A DNA stretch of 64,000 nt, taken from the NCBI RefSeq assembly GCF_019219825.1, contig NZ_JAHUXH010000010.1, positions 159,208 through 223,207 of the forward strand. Direction: 5' to 3'. Positions within the stretch are counted from its first letter, which is position 1. Each line of letters opens with the position of its first letter. The stretch comes from Streptomyces sp. TRM70350 (lineage in GTDB: Bacteria; Actinomycetota; Actinomycetes; Streptomycetales; Streptomycetaceae). The translations under genes and the position numbers were made by a program. A model generated the notes under the pieces. The model saw only the letters and a list, made by a program, of their open reading frames with translations. It ran no database searches and was not told where the DNA came from. Below, piece by piece: positions 26,178 through 34,877 of this stretch.

Positions 26178-26627
26178 ATGAACCCCGAGATGGACGAGGA
26201 ACGCGTCCTCGCACAGCTCGAACGACGTCTCGCCCAGGACGATCCCGCCCTCGCCGCGACCATGGACGCGCTCAACGAGCAGTTCCCCGAGGAGCCCGAA
26301 GCAGAGCCCGCCCAGAGCCATGAGGAGAAGGAGAAGCAGCACGACTGGCGGCGCACCGCCGCCACGGTCCTCGCCGTCATCGCCGCGCTGGGTCTCTTCC
26401 TCACCGCGGTGCTCAACAGCAGTTCGCACCAGGGCGACAGGGACCCGCCACCGCCGAAGGGCATGGTGCCGGGGGTTTCCGTACAGTCCCAGCGCCGCTG
26501 CCCACCGAGGACAGCGCCACGCCGGCGCCGCCCGGACCCCGGCGGCATACCCCGGTGCCTCCCCGCGGGTCAGCCCTTCCTGCCGACCGGGGAGCCGGTT
26601 CGCCTCCGCCGCTTCCAGACCGTCTGA
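26178..26627 (+). CDS. DUF3040 small membrane protein
   Basis: This 149-residue protein matches the actinobacterial DUF3040 pattern: an acidic N-terminal helix (DEERVLAQLERRLAQDDPAL), then one or two hydrophobic segments (TAATVLAVIAALGLFLTAVL). AGGAGG at 26167-26172 supports ATG 26178. The C-terminal 60 residues are Arg/Pro-rich and look like out-of-frame sequence, so the natural protein may have ended earlier and a frameshift is possible. Function unknown. Confidence 0.7.
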   Translation: MNPEMDEERVLAQLERRLAQDDPALAATMDALNEQFPEEPEAEPAQSHEEKEKQHDWRRTAATVLAVIAALGLFLTAVLNSSSHQGDRDPPPPKGMVPGVSVQSQRRCPPRTAPRRRRPDPGGIPRCLPAGQPFLPTGEPVRLRRFQTV

Positions 26628-26650
26628 TCGCAGACTGCGGCGACCTCGTC

Positions 26651-27781
26651 ATGAAGAACTCGCTACCCGCCGGACGGGTTTCCGGGATCCCGCTGCGCGT
26701 CCACTGGACCGTGCCGCTGCTGGTCTTCCTGTTCGGCTACGGCCTGGCCGGCGGGACGCTGCCCGCCTGGCTCCCGGGACGGTCCACGACCGCCTACACG
26801 GTCGCCGGGCTCACCGGCGCCCTGCTGCTCCTGCTGAGCCTGCTGGCGCACGAGTCGGCGCACGCCGTCACGGCCCGGCGCAAGGGCATCCCCGTCCACA
26901 GCGTCACGCTCTGGGCGCTCGGGGGCATGACCGAGATGGAGAAACCCCCCGCTCCGGGGGCAGCCCTCCTCGTTGCCGTGAGCGGACCGTTCACCAGTCT
27001 GATCGCCGGTGGAGCGGCGCTCGCTGCGGGTGCGGGACTGAGCGCGGGACCGGGCTGGCACCTGCCCGCGGCCGTGTTGGTGTGGCTGGGCTGGGCCAAC
27101 CTTGTGCTGGGGGTCTTCAATCTCCTGCCCGCCGCCCCGCTCGACGGCGGACGGGTGGTGCAGGCCGTGATGTGGTGGCGCACCGGAGACCGGGAGCGGG
27201 CCGAGCGGACGGCCGGCCGCAGCGGACAGATCCTCGGCGTCCTGCTGATCGTCCTCGGCTGGATCTCGTTCCTGGGCGGCGCTTGGAGCGGACTGTGGCT
27301 GGCCCTCATCGGCTTCTTCGTCGTGATCGCCGCCAAGGCCGAGCTGCAACAGGCATCCCTGGCCTCGGCACTGAGCGGGCTCCGCGCCGCCGACGCCATG
27401 TCCAGCCCCGTCGAGACGGCCCACGACTGGATCACCGTCCAGCGATTCATCGACGATCCCGCGATCGACGCCCGCCACTCGGCGCTGCCCCTGCTGGACT
27501 TCGACGGCAGCCCCAGCGGCCTGCTTCGGCTGCCGCAGCTGGCACGTGTCCCGGCGCCGGAGCGGGAGAGGCTGCGCCTGCGCGACGTGGCGACTCCCCT
27601 GTCGCGGTGCACCACCTGCGCACCGGACGACCTCCTGGAGGACGCCCTCAAAAACCTCCGTTCGCCGGGCGGTCTGCCGATCCTCGTGCTGGACGGCCGA
27701 CACCTCACCGGCATCATCACCGCACACGACATCATCCGCCTCGCCCAGCGCCGCCGGTTGCGCAGCAACGGGACCGGATGA
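26651..27781 (+). CDS. Site-2 protease family zinc metalloprotease with CBS domains, second copy
   Basis: This 376-residue intramembrane protease has HESAH at residues 67-71 (zinc ligands and Glu), the second motif FNLLPAAPLDGGR, about six helices, and a C-terminal CBS pair (AADAMSSPVETAHDWITVQR; GGLPILVLDGRHLTGIITAH). It is a paralogue of the 7751-8896 protein with the same architecture; this copy has a less conserved first CBS unit. It follows the NfeD-slipin-DUF3040 genes in the same direction, so membrane quality control is a reasonable but unproven guess. Confidence 0.9.
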   Translation: MKNSLPAGRVSGIPLRVHWTVPLLVFLFGYGLAGGTLPAWLPGRSTTAYTVAGLTGALLLLLSLLAHESAHAVTARRKGIPVHSVTLWALGGMTEMEKPPAPGAALLVAVSGPFTSLIAGGAALAAGAGLSAGPGWHLPAAVLVWLGWANLVLGVFNLLPAAPLDGGRVVQAVMWWRTGDRERAERTAGRSGQILGVLLIVLGWISFLGGAWSGLWLALIGFFVVIAAKAELQQASLASALSGLRAADAMSSPVETAHDWITVQRFIDDPAIDARHSALPLLDFDGSPSGLLRLPQLARVPAPERERLRLRDVATPLSRCTTCAPDDLLEDALKNLRSPGGLPILVLDGRHLTGIITAHDIIRLAQRRRLRSNGTG

Positions 27782-27783
27782 AC

Positions 27784-27803
27784 ACCGCACAGCAGAGTGC
27801 GGT
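27784..27803 (+). terminator. Hairpin directly after S2P gene
   Basis: ACCGCAC (27784-27790) pairs with GTGCGGT (27797-27803) around a six-base loop, three bases after the S2P stop codon. It is a short stem and may be a weak terminator. Confidence 0.45.
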
Positions 27804-27868
27804 CACAGAGTGAGGCTCATGGGTGAAACGGCAGGAACTGAATCGACGCGGTCGGTTACTGTGCGCGG

Positions 27869-28603
27869 ATGTCGAACTCGCGTACGCATGGTGGCTACCG
27901 GACGGGCGGCCTATGGGCCGGGGCAGGGATCTCGTTCGGTGCTGTGGTGGTTGGCTCAGGGGTCGCCCTGGTCGGCATGCTGGAGTTCGACGAGCGGTGC
28001 ATGCAGGGGCTGACGCAGGGGCCGGGCCGACTTGTGCGGGTGCGGAATCAGGCGTTTCCACCGGCCACCATCTGCGAGTTCCAGCACGGAGAGGTTTCCT
28101 CGATCGGCGGCCAGGGAGTGCTCGGCGTACTGCTCTGGGGCAGCCTGCTGGTCATGGTCGTCTGCCTGCTCGTGGCCCTCATCGCGGAGTGTTTCGATCC
28201 GCGGCTCGGTGGCGAACTGGTGGTGCCCATGTCGAGGGCCGAGAAGCTCAGCCGCACGGGGACGGCGTTCTTCGTGACCGGCTCCGTGTTCGTCATGGTC
28301 TACGCGCTGGCCGGATGGCAGCTGTTCGCGGGACCGTCCTCGGTCTGCTCGGCAGGAGCGGACTGGGGAACCAATGCGCCAAGGACCCTGGAGTACAGCT
28401 TTTTCCCACCCCAGGCGACCTGTCAGTACACCAGCGGCATGACGCGGCGGATGAACCCCGACTGGATGGCGTCACTGGCGATGGAGTTGGCCGTTCCCGC
28501 GCTGATAGCCGGCGTCGGCTTCGCCCTTGCCCTGCGGCGCTGGGCCGTGGAACGGCGGGCGGCGCAACAGGACGCTGTTCCGGCGAGCGACCCTCGCTCC
28601 TAG
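27869..28603 (+). CDS. Four-helix membrane protein, unknown
   Basis: This 244-residue protein has four predicted helices: ISFGAVVVGSGVALVGMLEF, LGVLLWGSLLVMVVCLLVAL, GTAFFVTGSVFVMVYALAGW and MELAVPALIAGVGFALALRR. The two extracytoplasmic loops each contain cysteines (ERCM...TICEF; SVCSAG...ATCQY), which suggests disulfide-bonded loops. I do not recognise a family. The start at ATG 27869 has a weak upstream signal. Confidence 0.6.
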   Translation: MSNSRTHGGYRTGGLWAGAGISFGAVVVGSGVALVGMLEFDERCMQGLTQGPGRLVRVRNQAFPPATICEFQHGEVSSIGGQGVLGVLLWGSLLVMVVCLLVALIAECFDPRLGGELVVPMSRAEKLSRTGTAFFVTGSVFVMVYALAGWQLFAGPSSVCSAGADWGTNAPRTLEYSFFPPQATCQYTSGMTRRMNPDWMASLAMELAVPALIAGVGFALALRRWAVERRAAQQDAVPASDPRS

Positions 28604-28653
28604 CGGTGGACGGTTCGTACTCCCCATCGGCCCGGGCGCGCGATCCTGGAGAC

Positions 28654-28980
28654 ATGGAACTCGAAGTTCTCGTGGTGCCCGGGTGCCCACACCAGCGGCT
28701 TGCGGAGAATCGGCTGCGGCAGGCGCTGCAGGGCGCCGGGCTGGTGGGCGCCGGGTTCACCACGCGCGTGATCGCCGACCAGGCCGAGGCCGAGCGGTCG
28801 GGGTTCACCGGCTCTCCGACCATCCTGATCGACGGCCGCGACCCGTTCGCCGAGCCGGGCGCCTCCCCGTCGGTGGCCTGCCGGATCTACCGCACCCCCA
28901 GTGGCCCGGACGGTGCGCCCGAAGTCGATCAGCTCCGGCGGGCCCTGCAAGCGGCCGACGACACGGGCGGCGGAGTGTAA
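28654..28980 (+). CDS. Thioredoxin-like protein of the alkylmercury-lyase-associated type
   Basis: This 108-residue cytosolic protein begins MELEVLVVPGCPHQRLAENR and contains SGFTGSPTILIDGRDPFAEP. The GSPT(I/V)L(I/V)DG-DPFA pattern is shared with small thioredoxin-fold proteins annotated as alkylmercury lyase or thioredoxin-family in actinobacteria. Only one cysteine stands in the active-site position (GCPH rather than CxxC), so redox activity is doubtful. CTGGAGA lies just before ATG 28654. No mer genes are nearby. Confidence 0.72.
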   Translation: MELEVLVVPGCPHQRLAENRLRQALQGAGLVGAGFTTRVIADQAEAERSGFTGSPTILIDGRDPFAEPGASPSVACRIYRTPSGPDGAPEVDQLRRALQAADDTGGGV

Positions 28981-29059
28981 GCGCGGTCACCGTTGAGTCG
29001 GGGTCGGCGTTCTAGCGTCGCGGTATGGAACACCAGGATCTCGTCGGAGGTGACCGGTC

Positions 29060-29365
29060 ATGATGCGCGCCGTGTGGAACGGCACCGTGCTCGCGGAGTC
29101 CGAGCGGACCGTCGTGGTGGAGGGCAACCACTACTTCCCGCCCGAGTCGCTCAACCGCGAGTGCTTCACCGAGAGCCGTGCCAGGTCCCTGTGCTTCTGG
29201 AAGGGGCTCGCCCGCTACTACACGGTGACCGCCGGTGGCCGGACCAACCCGGACGCGGCCTGGTACTACCCGCACCCCAGCCCGCTGGCCCGGAAGATCA
29301 AGAACCATGTCGCCTTCTGGAACGGTGTCGTGGTCGAGGAAGCAGCGCCGCAGGAGAGCCGGTGA
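29060..29365 (+). CDS. DUF427 domain protein
   Basis: This protein of about 100 residues has the DUF427 signature: WNGTVLAESERTVVVEGNHY, then FPPESL, and later YYPHPSPLARKIKNHVAFWN. The fold is a small beta barrel of unknown function. ATG-ATG at 29060/29063 are alternative starts. The gene overlaps the next one by GTGA, so they are translationally coupled. Confidence 0.88.
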   Translation: MMRAVWNGTVLAESERTVVVEGNHYFPPESLNRECFTESRARSLCFWKGLARYYTVTAGGRTNPDAAWYYPHPSPLARKIKNHVAFWNGVVVEEAAPQESR

Positions 29366-29940
29366 GCGCCGCGCGAGGTCTGCGGGTCATGGCCTGGGCC
29401 GCCGGTGTGGGCGGCGCGCTGGCCGCCACCTACCTGGGACTGGTGACCGGAGCTGTCCCGGTCGACGTCGGGGTGGGTCGCCGGACCCGGCCGCTGGGCC
29501 CGCGGACCGTCGACATCGCGGCCCCACGCCAGACCGTGTTCGACGTGGTGGCCCAGCCGTATCTGGGCACGCCGAGGGCGATGCACGAGAAGCTGCATGT
29601 GCTGGAGCGCGGCAGTGACCTGGTGCTGGCCGAGCACTACACGCCGATCCTGCGCGGGCGGCTGAGAGCGGTGACGGTGGAGACGGTGCGCTTCACCCCG
29701 CCCGAGCGGATCGACTTCCGGCTGGTGCGCGGCCCGGTGCCGCACGTGTCCGAGTCCTTCGTCCTGGAGGAGACCACGACGGGGACGCGGCTGGTGTACG
29801 AGGGCGAGCTGGGCACCGACCTGTGGCGGGCCGGGCAGTGGTGGGGCACGGCGGTGACCGCCCGCTGGGAGGCCACGGTCGCCGCCTCGCTCGCCCAGGT
29901 CAAGGCGGAGGCCGAGCGCCGCGCCGCACCGAACCGCTGA
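29362..29940 (+). CDS. SRPBCC/START-like protein with N-terminal membrane helix
   Basis: This 192-residue protein starts at a GTG that overlaps the DUF427 stop. A hydrophobic N-terminus (VMAWAAGVGGALAATYLGLV) is followed by a polyketide-cyclase/START-like ligand-binding fold (TVDIAAPRQTVFDVVAQPYL, TVRFTPPERIDFRLVRGPVP, LVYEGELGTDLWRAGQWWG). It probably binds a hydrophobic ligand at the membrane. Function is unknown; coupling to DUF427 suggests a shared task. Confidence 0.75.
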   Translation: MSAARGLRVMAWAAGVGGALAATYLGLVTGAVPVDVGVGRRTRPLGPRTVDIAAPRQTVFDVVAQPYLGTPRAMHEKLHVLERGSDLVLAEHYTPILRGRLRAVTVETVRFTPPERIDFRLVRGPVPHVSESFVLEETTTGTRLVYEGELGTDLWRAGQWWGTAVTARWEATVAASLAQVKAEAERRAAPNR

Positions 29941-30108
29941 ACGCGGCCGGTTCGGTGAGCGCGCTTACCGCTCCGGCCGCCTCGGCGCCCGCAGCGTGCC
30001 GCACACGGTGCTCCGTCCCGTCCTCGGCGCGTACGGCCTGGTGCACGGCGCCCCATCCTCCGGTCGGTCTGGGCGGCGACCAGTTCGTCCGGCGCCTCGG
30101 GCGCCTCG

Positions 30109-30425
30109 GTGAGCGCCCGCCCGAAACCGCTGCTCGCGATCCCGCTGGCCTTCCGGACCGAGGTGAGGGACGGCTGCCCGAGCGACTGCGGGCTGTGCCC
30201 GGAGCACAAGCAGCACGCCTGCCTGGGGATCATCGAGGTCAACACCGGCTGCAGCCTGGACTGCCCGATCTGCTTCGCCGACTGCGGCCACCACAGCGGC
30301 GGCTACTCCCTCAGCCACGAGCAGTGCGAGCGGATGCTCGACGCGTTCGTGGAGTCGGAGGGCGAGGCGGAGGTGGTGATGTTCTCCGGCGGCGAGCCCA
30401 CCATCCACGAGCACATCCTGCCCGC
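30109..30425 (+). pseudogene. Truncated radical SAM protein
   Basis: This fragment keeps the core entry of a radical SAM enzyme: FRTEVRDGCPSDCGLCPEHK, IIEVNTGCSLDCPICFADCG (the CxxxCxxC that would bind the 4Fe-4S cluster) and VVMFSGGEPTIHEHIL. The style resembles the tetraether-lipid-synthase-like radical SAM group. Both ends are missing: the usual N-terminal zinc-finger part is absent or scrambled upstream, and after the GGEPT motif the frame runs into a different gene's reading frame at about 30420. It cannot form the whole barrel. Confidence 0.75.
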
Positions 30426-30683
30426 CCGCTGGAGGAGTACGCCGCGATGCTGGCCGCCGCCGGACTGCGCACCGTCCGCACCGAGCGCCACGACCGGGCC
30501 ATGCTGCGCATGATCGACCAGATCGAGGCCCGGCTGAACCTGCTGCGCATGACCGCCCCGCAACGGCTCACCGACGCCGGAGTGGACCTGGACGCCGCCC
30601 CCGCCGCCCTCGCGGCGGCCCGTACGGCCGTCACCGGCGGAACCCTCGGCCACGCCCTGCCGATCGCCGAAAGGGCGTTGTGA
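30426..30683 (+). pseudogene. C-terminal fragment of a class I SAM methyltransferase
   Basis: In the frame opposite to the radical SAM fragment, the sequence reads LEEYAAMLAAAGLRTVRTER, then LRMIDQIEARLNLLRMTAPQ, and ends GGTLGHALPIAERAL. This looks like the tail of a UbiE-type SAM-dependent methyltransferase; motif I and the whole N-terminal fold are absent. The join to the radical SAM piece is abrupt, so a deletion removed the end of one gene and the start of the next. Confidence 0.6.
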
Positions 30684-30722
30684 CGACCGCGGCGCCTACC
30701 CGCCCCCGGCCTCCGCGACCAC

Positions 30723-31814
30723 TCAGCTCACCGGCGCGGATGTTCCCCCGTCCCCATGACCGTGGTACCGCAACAGCAACATCGCGGCGTCGTCGTGGGG
30801 CGGCCCGGCGGCGTGCCGGACCAGGTCCTCGCGCAGGGCCTCCAACGCGCTGCGGGCGTCGGAGTCCTTGAGCAGGTGCGCCCGCTCGCCCAGCGGGTAG
30901 AAGGCGCCACCGGCGTCCCGGGCCTCGGTGACACCGTCGGTGTACAACAGCACCTGCTCCCCGGGCATGAACGGCACCCGGTACGGCTCGGGACCCTCGC
31001 TGCCCTGCGCGCCCAGCCCCAACGGGAGCGCGTACGCGGGCGGCTGTGGAAAGTCGACCGTGCCGTCGCGGCGTACGACCATGGGGGCCGGATGGCCGTA
31101 GTTGAGGAAGACCGCCTCATGGTCCCAGCCGACCTGGGCGAGGATCGCGGTCACGAACTTCTCGCCCTCCAACTCCCGGGCGACGCTGCGCTCCAGACGC
31201 TCGCCCAGCGTCAAGAGGTCGGGCTCGTCGTGTGCGGCCTCCCGGAACGCGCCGAGCACCACGGCCGCCGTCTCCACCGCGGCCAGCCCCTTGCCCTGCA
31301 CATCGCCCACGATGACCCGTATCCCGTGCGGCGAGGCGACCACCTCGTACAGATCGCCGCCGATCCGGGCCTCGGCGACCGCCGAGGTGTACGACACCGC
31401 GGCCTGCAGCGGCCCCGCGGTCAGCGGCACCGGCCGGAGCAGCACCCGCTGGGCCACCTCCGCGATGGAGCGGACGCTGGCCAGCTCGGCCTCGCGGCGG
31501 CCGCGCATCACGGCGGCGGCGACGCCCGCGCCCGTCACTCCGGCCACCGACGCCATCGCCGTATAGCCCCGGCGGCCGTCGAACAGCCCGTCGTACAGCC
31601 CGAGCCCGGCACACAGCACCAGCGCCACCAGGCCGATCAGAGCTGTACGCCGCCATCCGCCGACCAGTCCGGCGAACGCGGGTCCCAGCGACACCAGCGG
31701 CACAAAGCCGACCTCCGGTCCGGCGACGACGTCCACGACGGCCACCACCGCCATCACCACGACCGGCAACCAGGTCAGCACCGCCAGACTGGTCTGCGGT
31801 TTCTCTGCGGCCAT
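30723..31814 (-). CDS. Membrane-anchored SpoIIE-type PP2C phosphatase
   Basis: This 363-residue protein has four hydrophobic N-terminal segments (residues about 8-100) and a SpoIIE phosphatase domain (residues about 130-355). Metal-binding acidic motifs are visible: RIGGDLYEVVASPHGIRVIV, VGDVQGKG, LLYTDGVTEARDAGG and PHDDAAMLLLRY. It would dephosphorylate an anti-sigma-factor antagonist in a partner-switching pathway. ATG 31814 is preferred to GTG 31826 because GGGAG lies 6 bases upstream of it. Two more SpoIIE proteins lie near 57-62 kb. Confidence 0.9.
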   Translation of the reverse strand: MAAEKPQTSLAVLTWLPVVVMAVVAVVDVVAGPEVGFVPLVSLGPAFAGLVGGWRRTALIGLVALVLCAGLGLYDGLFDGRRGYTAMASVAGVTGAGVAAAVMRGRREAELASVRSIAEVAQRVLLRPVPLTAGPLQAAVSYTSAVAEARIGGDLYEVVASPHGIRVIVGDVQGKGLAAVETAAVVLGAFREAAHDEPDLLTLGERLERSVARELEGEKFVTAILAQVGWDHEAVFLNYGHPAPMVVRRDGTVDFPQPPAYALPLGLGAQGSEGPEPYRVPFMPGEQVLLYTDGVTEARDAGGAFYPLGERAHLLKDSDARSALEALREDLVRHAAGPPHDDAAMLLLRYHGHGDGGTSAPVS

Positions 31815-31870
31815 GCCCGCTCCCACGGTGTCGCGACACTTGAGAGCCGCCTTTCCCAGGCACCCCTCCC

Positions 31871-31893
31871 CGTCTTTAGACTATGCAAAGACG
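31871..31893. promoter_or_regulatory. Inverted repeat in divergent spacer upstream of PLP operon
   Basis: CGTCTTT (31871-31877) and AAAGACG (31887-31893) flank nine AT-rich bases. The element stands out in the 276-bp spacer between the SpoIIE gene and the PLP operon and is a candidate operator for either. Confidence 0.4.
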
Positions 31894-32090
31894 CAGATAC
31901 GAGGGTGTCGTCGCCGGGCCTTTACCCAATCGAGGCCGCGCACCGACACCTCCCGGCGGGGGCCGAGCCGCCTACCGTTCCTCGGTGTTACCCGGCCATC
32001 GCGGTACGACACCGGCTCCTCGGGGCGTAGGGGAGCGCACCTGAGGGAAAGGTGCTATACGGCGAACCGCAGGAGGGGGGAGCGACACGC

Positions 32091-33560
32091 ATGGGCAGAC
32101 CCTTGCACCTGGAACCCCGGCTCGGTGCCCGGCTGCGGTCCCTGCTGCAGTCCCCCGGCCTGCTGCACCTGCTCACCGACGCCCTGGGATCGCCGCTCAA
32201 CGTGCTGGTGCCCGACCAGATCGCCGAGAACCTGGAGCGCTTCCGCTCCGTGTACCGCAGGCACCACCTGTCCGGCCAGGTCTTCTTCGCCCACAAGGCC
32301 AACCGGTCCAGCTCCCTGCTACGGCGGCTCGCCGCGACGGACGCGGGCGTGGACGTGGCGTCCCTGGGCGAACTGCAGCACGCGCTCGGGGCCGGTTTCG
32401 CGTCCGACCGGATCGTGGCCACCGGGCCCAAGAACCCGCAGTTCCTGTGGCTGGCCGCCCGCGCCGGGGTGACCGTCGGCGTCGACTCGGTCGGTGAGCT
32501 GGACCAGCTCGCCGGTCTCGTCCGGGGGCACGCACTCCCCCGGGTCCGCGTCCTGCTGCGCCTGTCGGGATTCGAGGCGGCCGGTGTGCGGGTGCTGAGC
32601 CGGCGCAGTCGTTTCGGCTCGCCCGTACGGGAAGCGGACCGCCTGCTGGAGGCCGTGGAACGGCACCGGGACACGGTCGAACTGACGGGTGTGGCCTACC
32701 ACTTGGACACCACCAGTCTCACCGAGAAGGCGACAGCCCTTGAGGGCTGTCTCACGGTCCTGGAAGAGTGCCGCAGCCGGGGGCTGCGTCCACGGGCCGT
32801 GGACATCGGCGGCGGATTCGGCGTCAACTACCTCGCGCACCAGGAGCAGTGGGAGCGGTACACGACACAGCTCACGGAAGCCGTGCTCGGCAGGCGCCCG
32901 CCCCTGACCTGGCAGGGGCACGGCTACGGGCTGCGCGCCGAGGGCGGCACGGTGCGGGGGGCGCTGGGGCTGTACCCGGCTCACCGACCGGTCGCCGGGG
33001 AACGGTATCTGGACGAACTGCTGGCGCAGCCCGCCCCGTCGCTGGGTGGCCGCCCACTGGCCGCACTGCTGCTGGAGTACCTGTACGACCTGCACATCGA
33101 ACCCGGGCGCGCCCTGGTGGACCAGTGCGGGATCACGCTGGCGAGGGTGCTTGAGGTACGCGACTTCGGCACCGGCGGTGAACTGCTGGTGCGGCTGGCG
33201 CTGAAGGCCGACGACATGGCCCTGGAAGAGCACGGGGTGCTGATGGATCCCGTCGTCCTCCCCAGGGACGGTGCCGGAGCGCGCGCCGAGGGCGGCCCCG
33301 TCGGTGTCCATCTCTTCGGCAGTCTCTGTCTGGAGACCGACATGATCACCCGCAGGACGGTCTTCCTTCCGTGCCGACCGGAGCCCGGCGACCTGCTGGC
33401 CTTCGCGAACACCGCCGGATACGCCATGGACTTTCACGCCGGCCACGCACAGCACCAGCCCGTCGCCCGCAAGGTGGCCGTCTGGGAGGACGGTGGTTCA
33501 TGGCGTTGGAGCCTCGACGAACAGTACTGGCCGACGACGCCCTCGGGGGGTCAGCAGTGA
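32091..33560 (+). CDS. Fold-type III PLP enzyme, decarboxylase-like (Y4yA-type)
   Basis: This 489-residue enzyme resembles diaminopimelate/ornithine decarboxylases. The PLP lysine is K69 in QVFFAHKANRSS. Other core pieces are DVASLGELQHALGAG, GVAYHLDTTS, the phosphate loop VDIGGGFGVNY and, in the C-terminal barrel, FGSLCLETDMITRRTVFLP. It is longer than LysA, matching the Y4yA-like subfamily, whose reaction is not established as far as I know. GAGGGGGGAG precedes ATG 32091. Its stop overlaps the next gene's GTG, so it leads a three-gene PLP operon. Confidence 0.85.
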   Translation: MGRPLHLEPRLGARLRSLLQSPGLLHLLTDALGSPLNVLVPDQIAENLERFRSVYRRHHLSGQVFFAHKANRSSSLLRRLAATDAGVDVASLGELQHALGAGFASDRIVATGPKNPQFLWLAARAGVTVGVDSVGELDQLAGLVRGHALPRVRVLLRLSGFEAAGVRVLSRRSRFGSPVREADRLLEAVERHRDTVELTGVAYHLDTTSLTEKATALEGCLTVLEECRSRGLRPRAVDIGGGFGVNYLAHQEQWERYTTQLTEAVLGRRPPLTWQGHGYGLRAEGGTVRGALGLYPAHRPVAGERYLDELLAQPAPSLGGRPLAALLLEYLYDLHIEPGRALVDQCGITLARVLEVRDFGTGGELLVRLALKADDMALEEHGVLMDPVVLPRDGAGARAEGGPVGVHLFGSLCLETDMITRRTVFLPCRPEPGDLLAFANTAGYAMDFHAGHAQHQPVARKVAVWEDGGSWRWSLDEQYWPTTPSGGQQ

Positions 33561-34876
33561 GGTACGACAGCATCACCGAGGTCATAGGAAACACCCCGCT
33601 GGTGCGCATCGACCCGGCCGTCACCGGTCTGCGGAACATCGACCTGTTCGCAAAGCTGGAGATGCTCAACCCCTTCGGCTCGGTCAAGGACCGGACCGCC
33701 TGGAACATGGCGCGCCCCCACCTCGCCGACGCCGTCGAGCGCGCCGGCCAGATCGTCGAACTCTCCAGCGGCAACACGGCCAAGGCGCTGGCCGTCATCG
33801 CCGGGATGCACGGCCTGACCTTCAAGAGCGTCACCAACCGCATGCGGGTGCCGGAGATCAAGGACCTGCTCCTGCTGCTGGGCGCGGAGATCGAGGAGCT
33901 GCCCGGTCAGAGCGAGTGCCTCGACCCGACCGCGACCGACGACCCGCTGACCCTCTTCCACCGCTCGCTGGCCGAGTCCGGCAGCGCGTATCTGCACACC
34001 GACCAGTACTTCAACCCCCGCAACACCGAGGCCCATGTGACCGGCACCGGCCCGGAGATCGTCAAGGACCTGGACGGCCGGGCCCCGGACTGGTTCATCG
34101 CCTGCGTGGGCACCGCCGGCTCCTCCACGGGCGTGGCCAGGGTGCTGCGCGAGCACGACCCCAAGGTGCGGGTCATCGGGCTGGTCGGGGGCAAGTCCGA
34201 CTTCATACCGGGCATCCGCACCATCGACGAGGTCCACGAAGTCGGCCTGTTCGACCCGGACACGTACGACGCGATGCAGACGGTGAGCGCCGACGAGGCG
34301 ATCGAGGGGATGCTCACCCTGGTCCGCCGCTGCGGAATGCTGGCCGGGCCCACCGGCGGCGCGGCCTACTTCGGCGCGGTCCGCCATCTGCGGGAGGTGG
34401 ACGCCGAGTTGACAGAGCGTCAGACGGCCGTGTTCATCGTCTGCGACCGCGTCGAGAGCTACCTGAGTTACGTCCGGCAGCGGCGGCCCGACCTCCTGGG
34501 CAGGCCCCGCCGGAGGAACTCTTTGGCCGACCTGTCCGCCGCCGAAGTGCGCACCGCCCCGGCCATCGGTGTCGCGGACGCCCAGCGGTGGATCGCCACC
34601 GACGGGCCGCTCGTGGTCGACCTGCGCAGCCCGTTCGCGTACGCGGCGCTGCACATCGACGGGTCGGTCAACATCGTCGACGAGCTGTTCGACGAGCTCG
34701 TGAGGGGCGGTCTGCCCTTCAGCCGGAGCCGACCGGTGCTGCTGGCCTGTCCGGTGGGCGAGAAGTCCGCCGCGTACGCCGCACTGCTGACCCGGATGGG
34801 ACATCCGGACGTCCGCAGCCTCGCCGGCGGCATCGTGGCCTGGCGCGATGCGGGCGCGCCCCTGGTACGGGACTGA
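33557..34876 (+). CDS. Cysteine-synthase-like PLP enzyme fused to a rhodanese domain
   Basis: This 439-residue fusion has a fold-type II domain, residues about 1-320: ITEVIGNTPLVRID, LEMLNPFGSVKDRTAW with PLP lysine K44, VELSSGNTAKALAV, and CVGTAGSSTGVARVL. A rhodanese domain, about 345-439, follows: VVDLRSPFAYAALHIDGSVN and LLACPVGEKSAAYAALL with catalytic Cys398. The first domain would do beta-replacement on serine, O-acetylserine or cysteine; the second could carry a persulfide. Having both in one chain suggests sulfur transfer inside the operon. The GTG start overlaps the upstream stop (GTGA). Confidence 0.87.
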   Translation: MRYDSITEVIGNTPLVRIDPAVTGLRNIDLFAKLEMLNPFGSVKDRTAWNMARPHLADAVERAGQIVELSSGNTAKALAVIAGMHGLTFKSVTNRMRVPEIKDLLLLLGAEIEELPGQSECLDPTATDDPLTLFHRSLAESGSAYLHTDQYFNPRNTEAHVTGTGPEIVKDLDGRAPDWFIACVGTAGSSTGVARVLREHDPKVRVIGLVGGKSDFIPGIRTIDEVHEVGLFDPDTYDAMQTVSADEAIEGMLTLVRRCGMLAGPTGGAAYFGAVRHLREVDAELTERQTAVFIVCDRVESYLSYVRQRRPDLLGRPRRRNSLADLSAAEVRTAPAIGVADAQRWIATDGPLVVDLRSPFAYAALHIDGSVNIVDELFDELVRGGLPFSRSRPVLLACPVGEKSAAYAALLTRMGHPDVRSLAGGIVAWRDAGAPLVRD

Positions 34877-34877
34877 C

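Noticed and set aside
28654..28980. Mercury resistance operon
   Set aside because: The protein only resembles the alkylmercury-lyase-associated thioredoxin fold; no merA, merR or merT and no CxxC.
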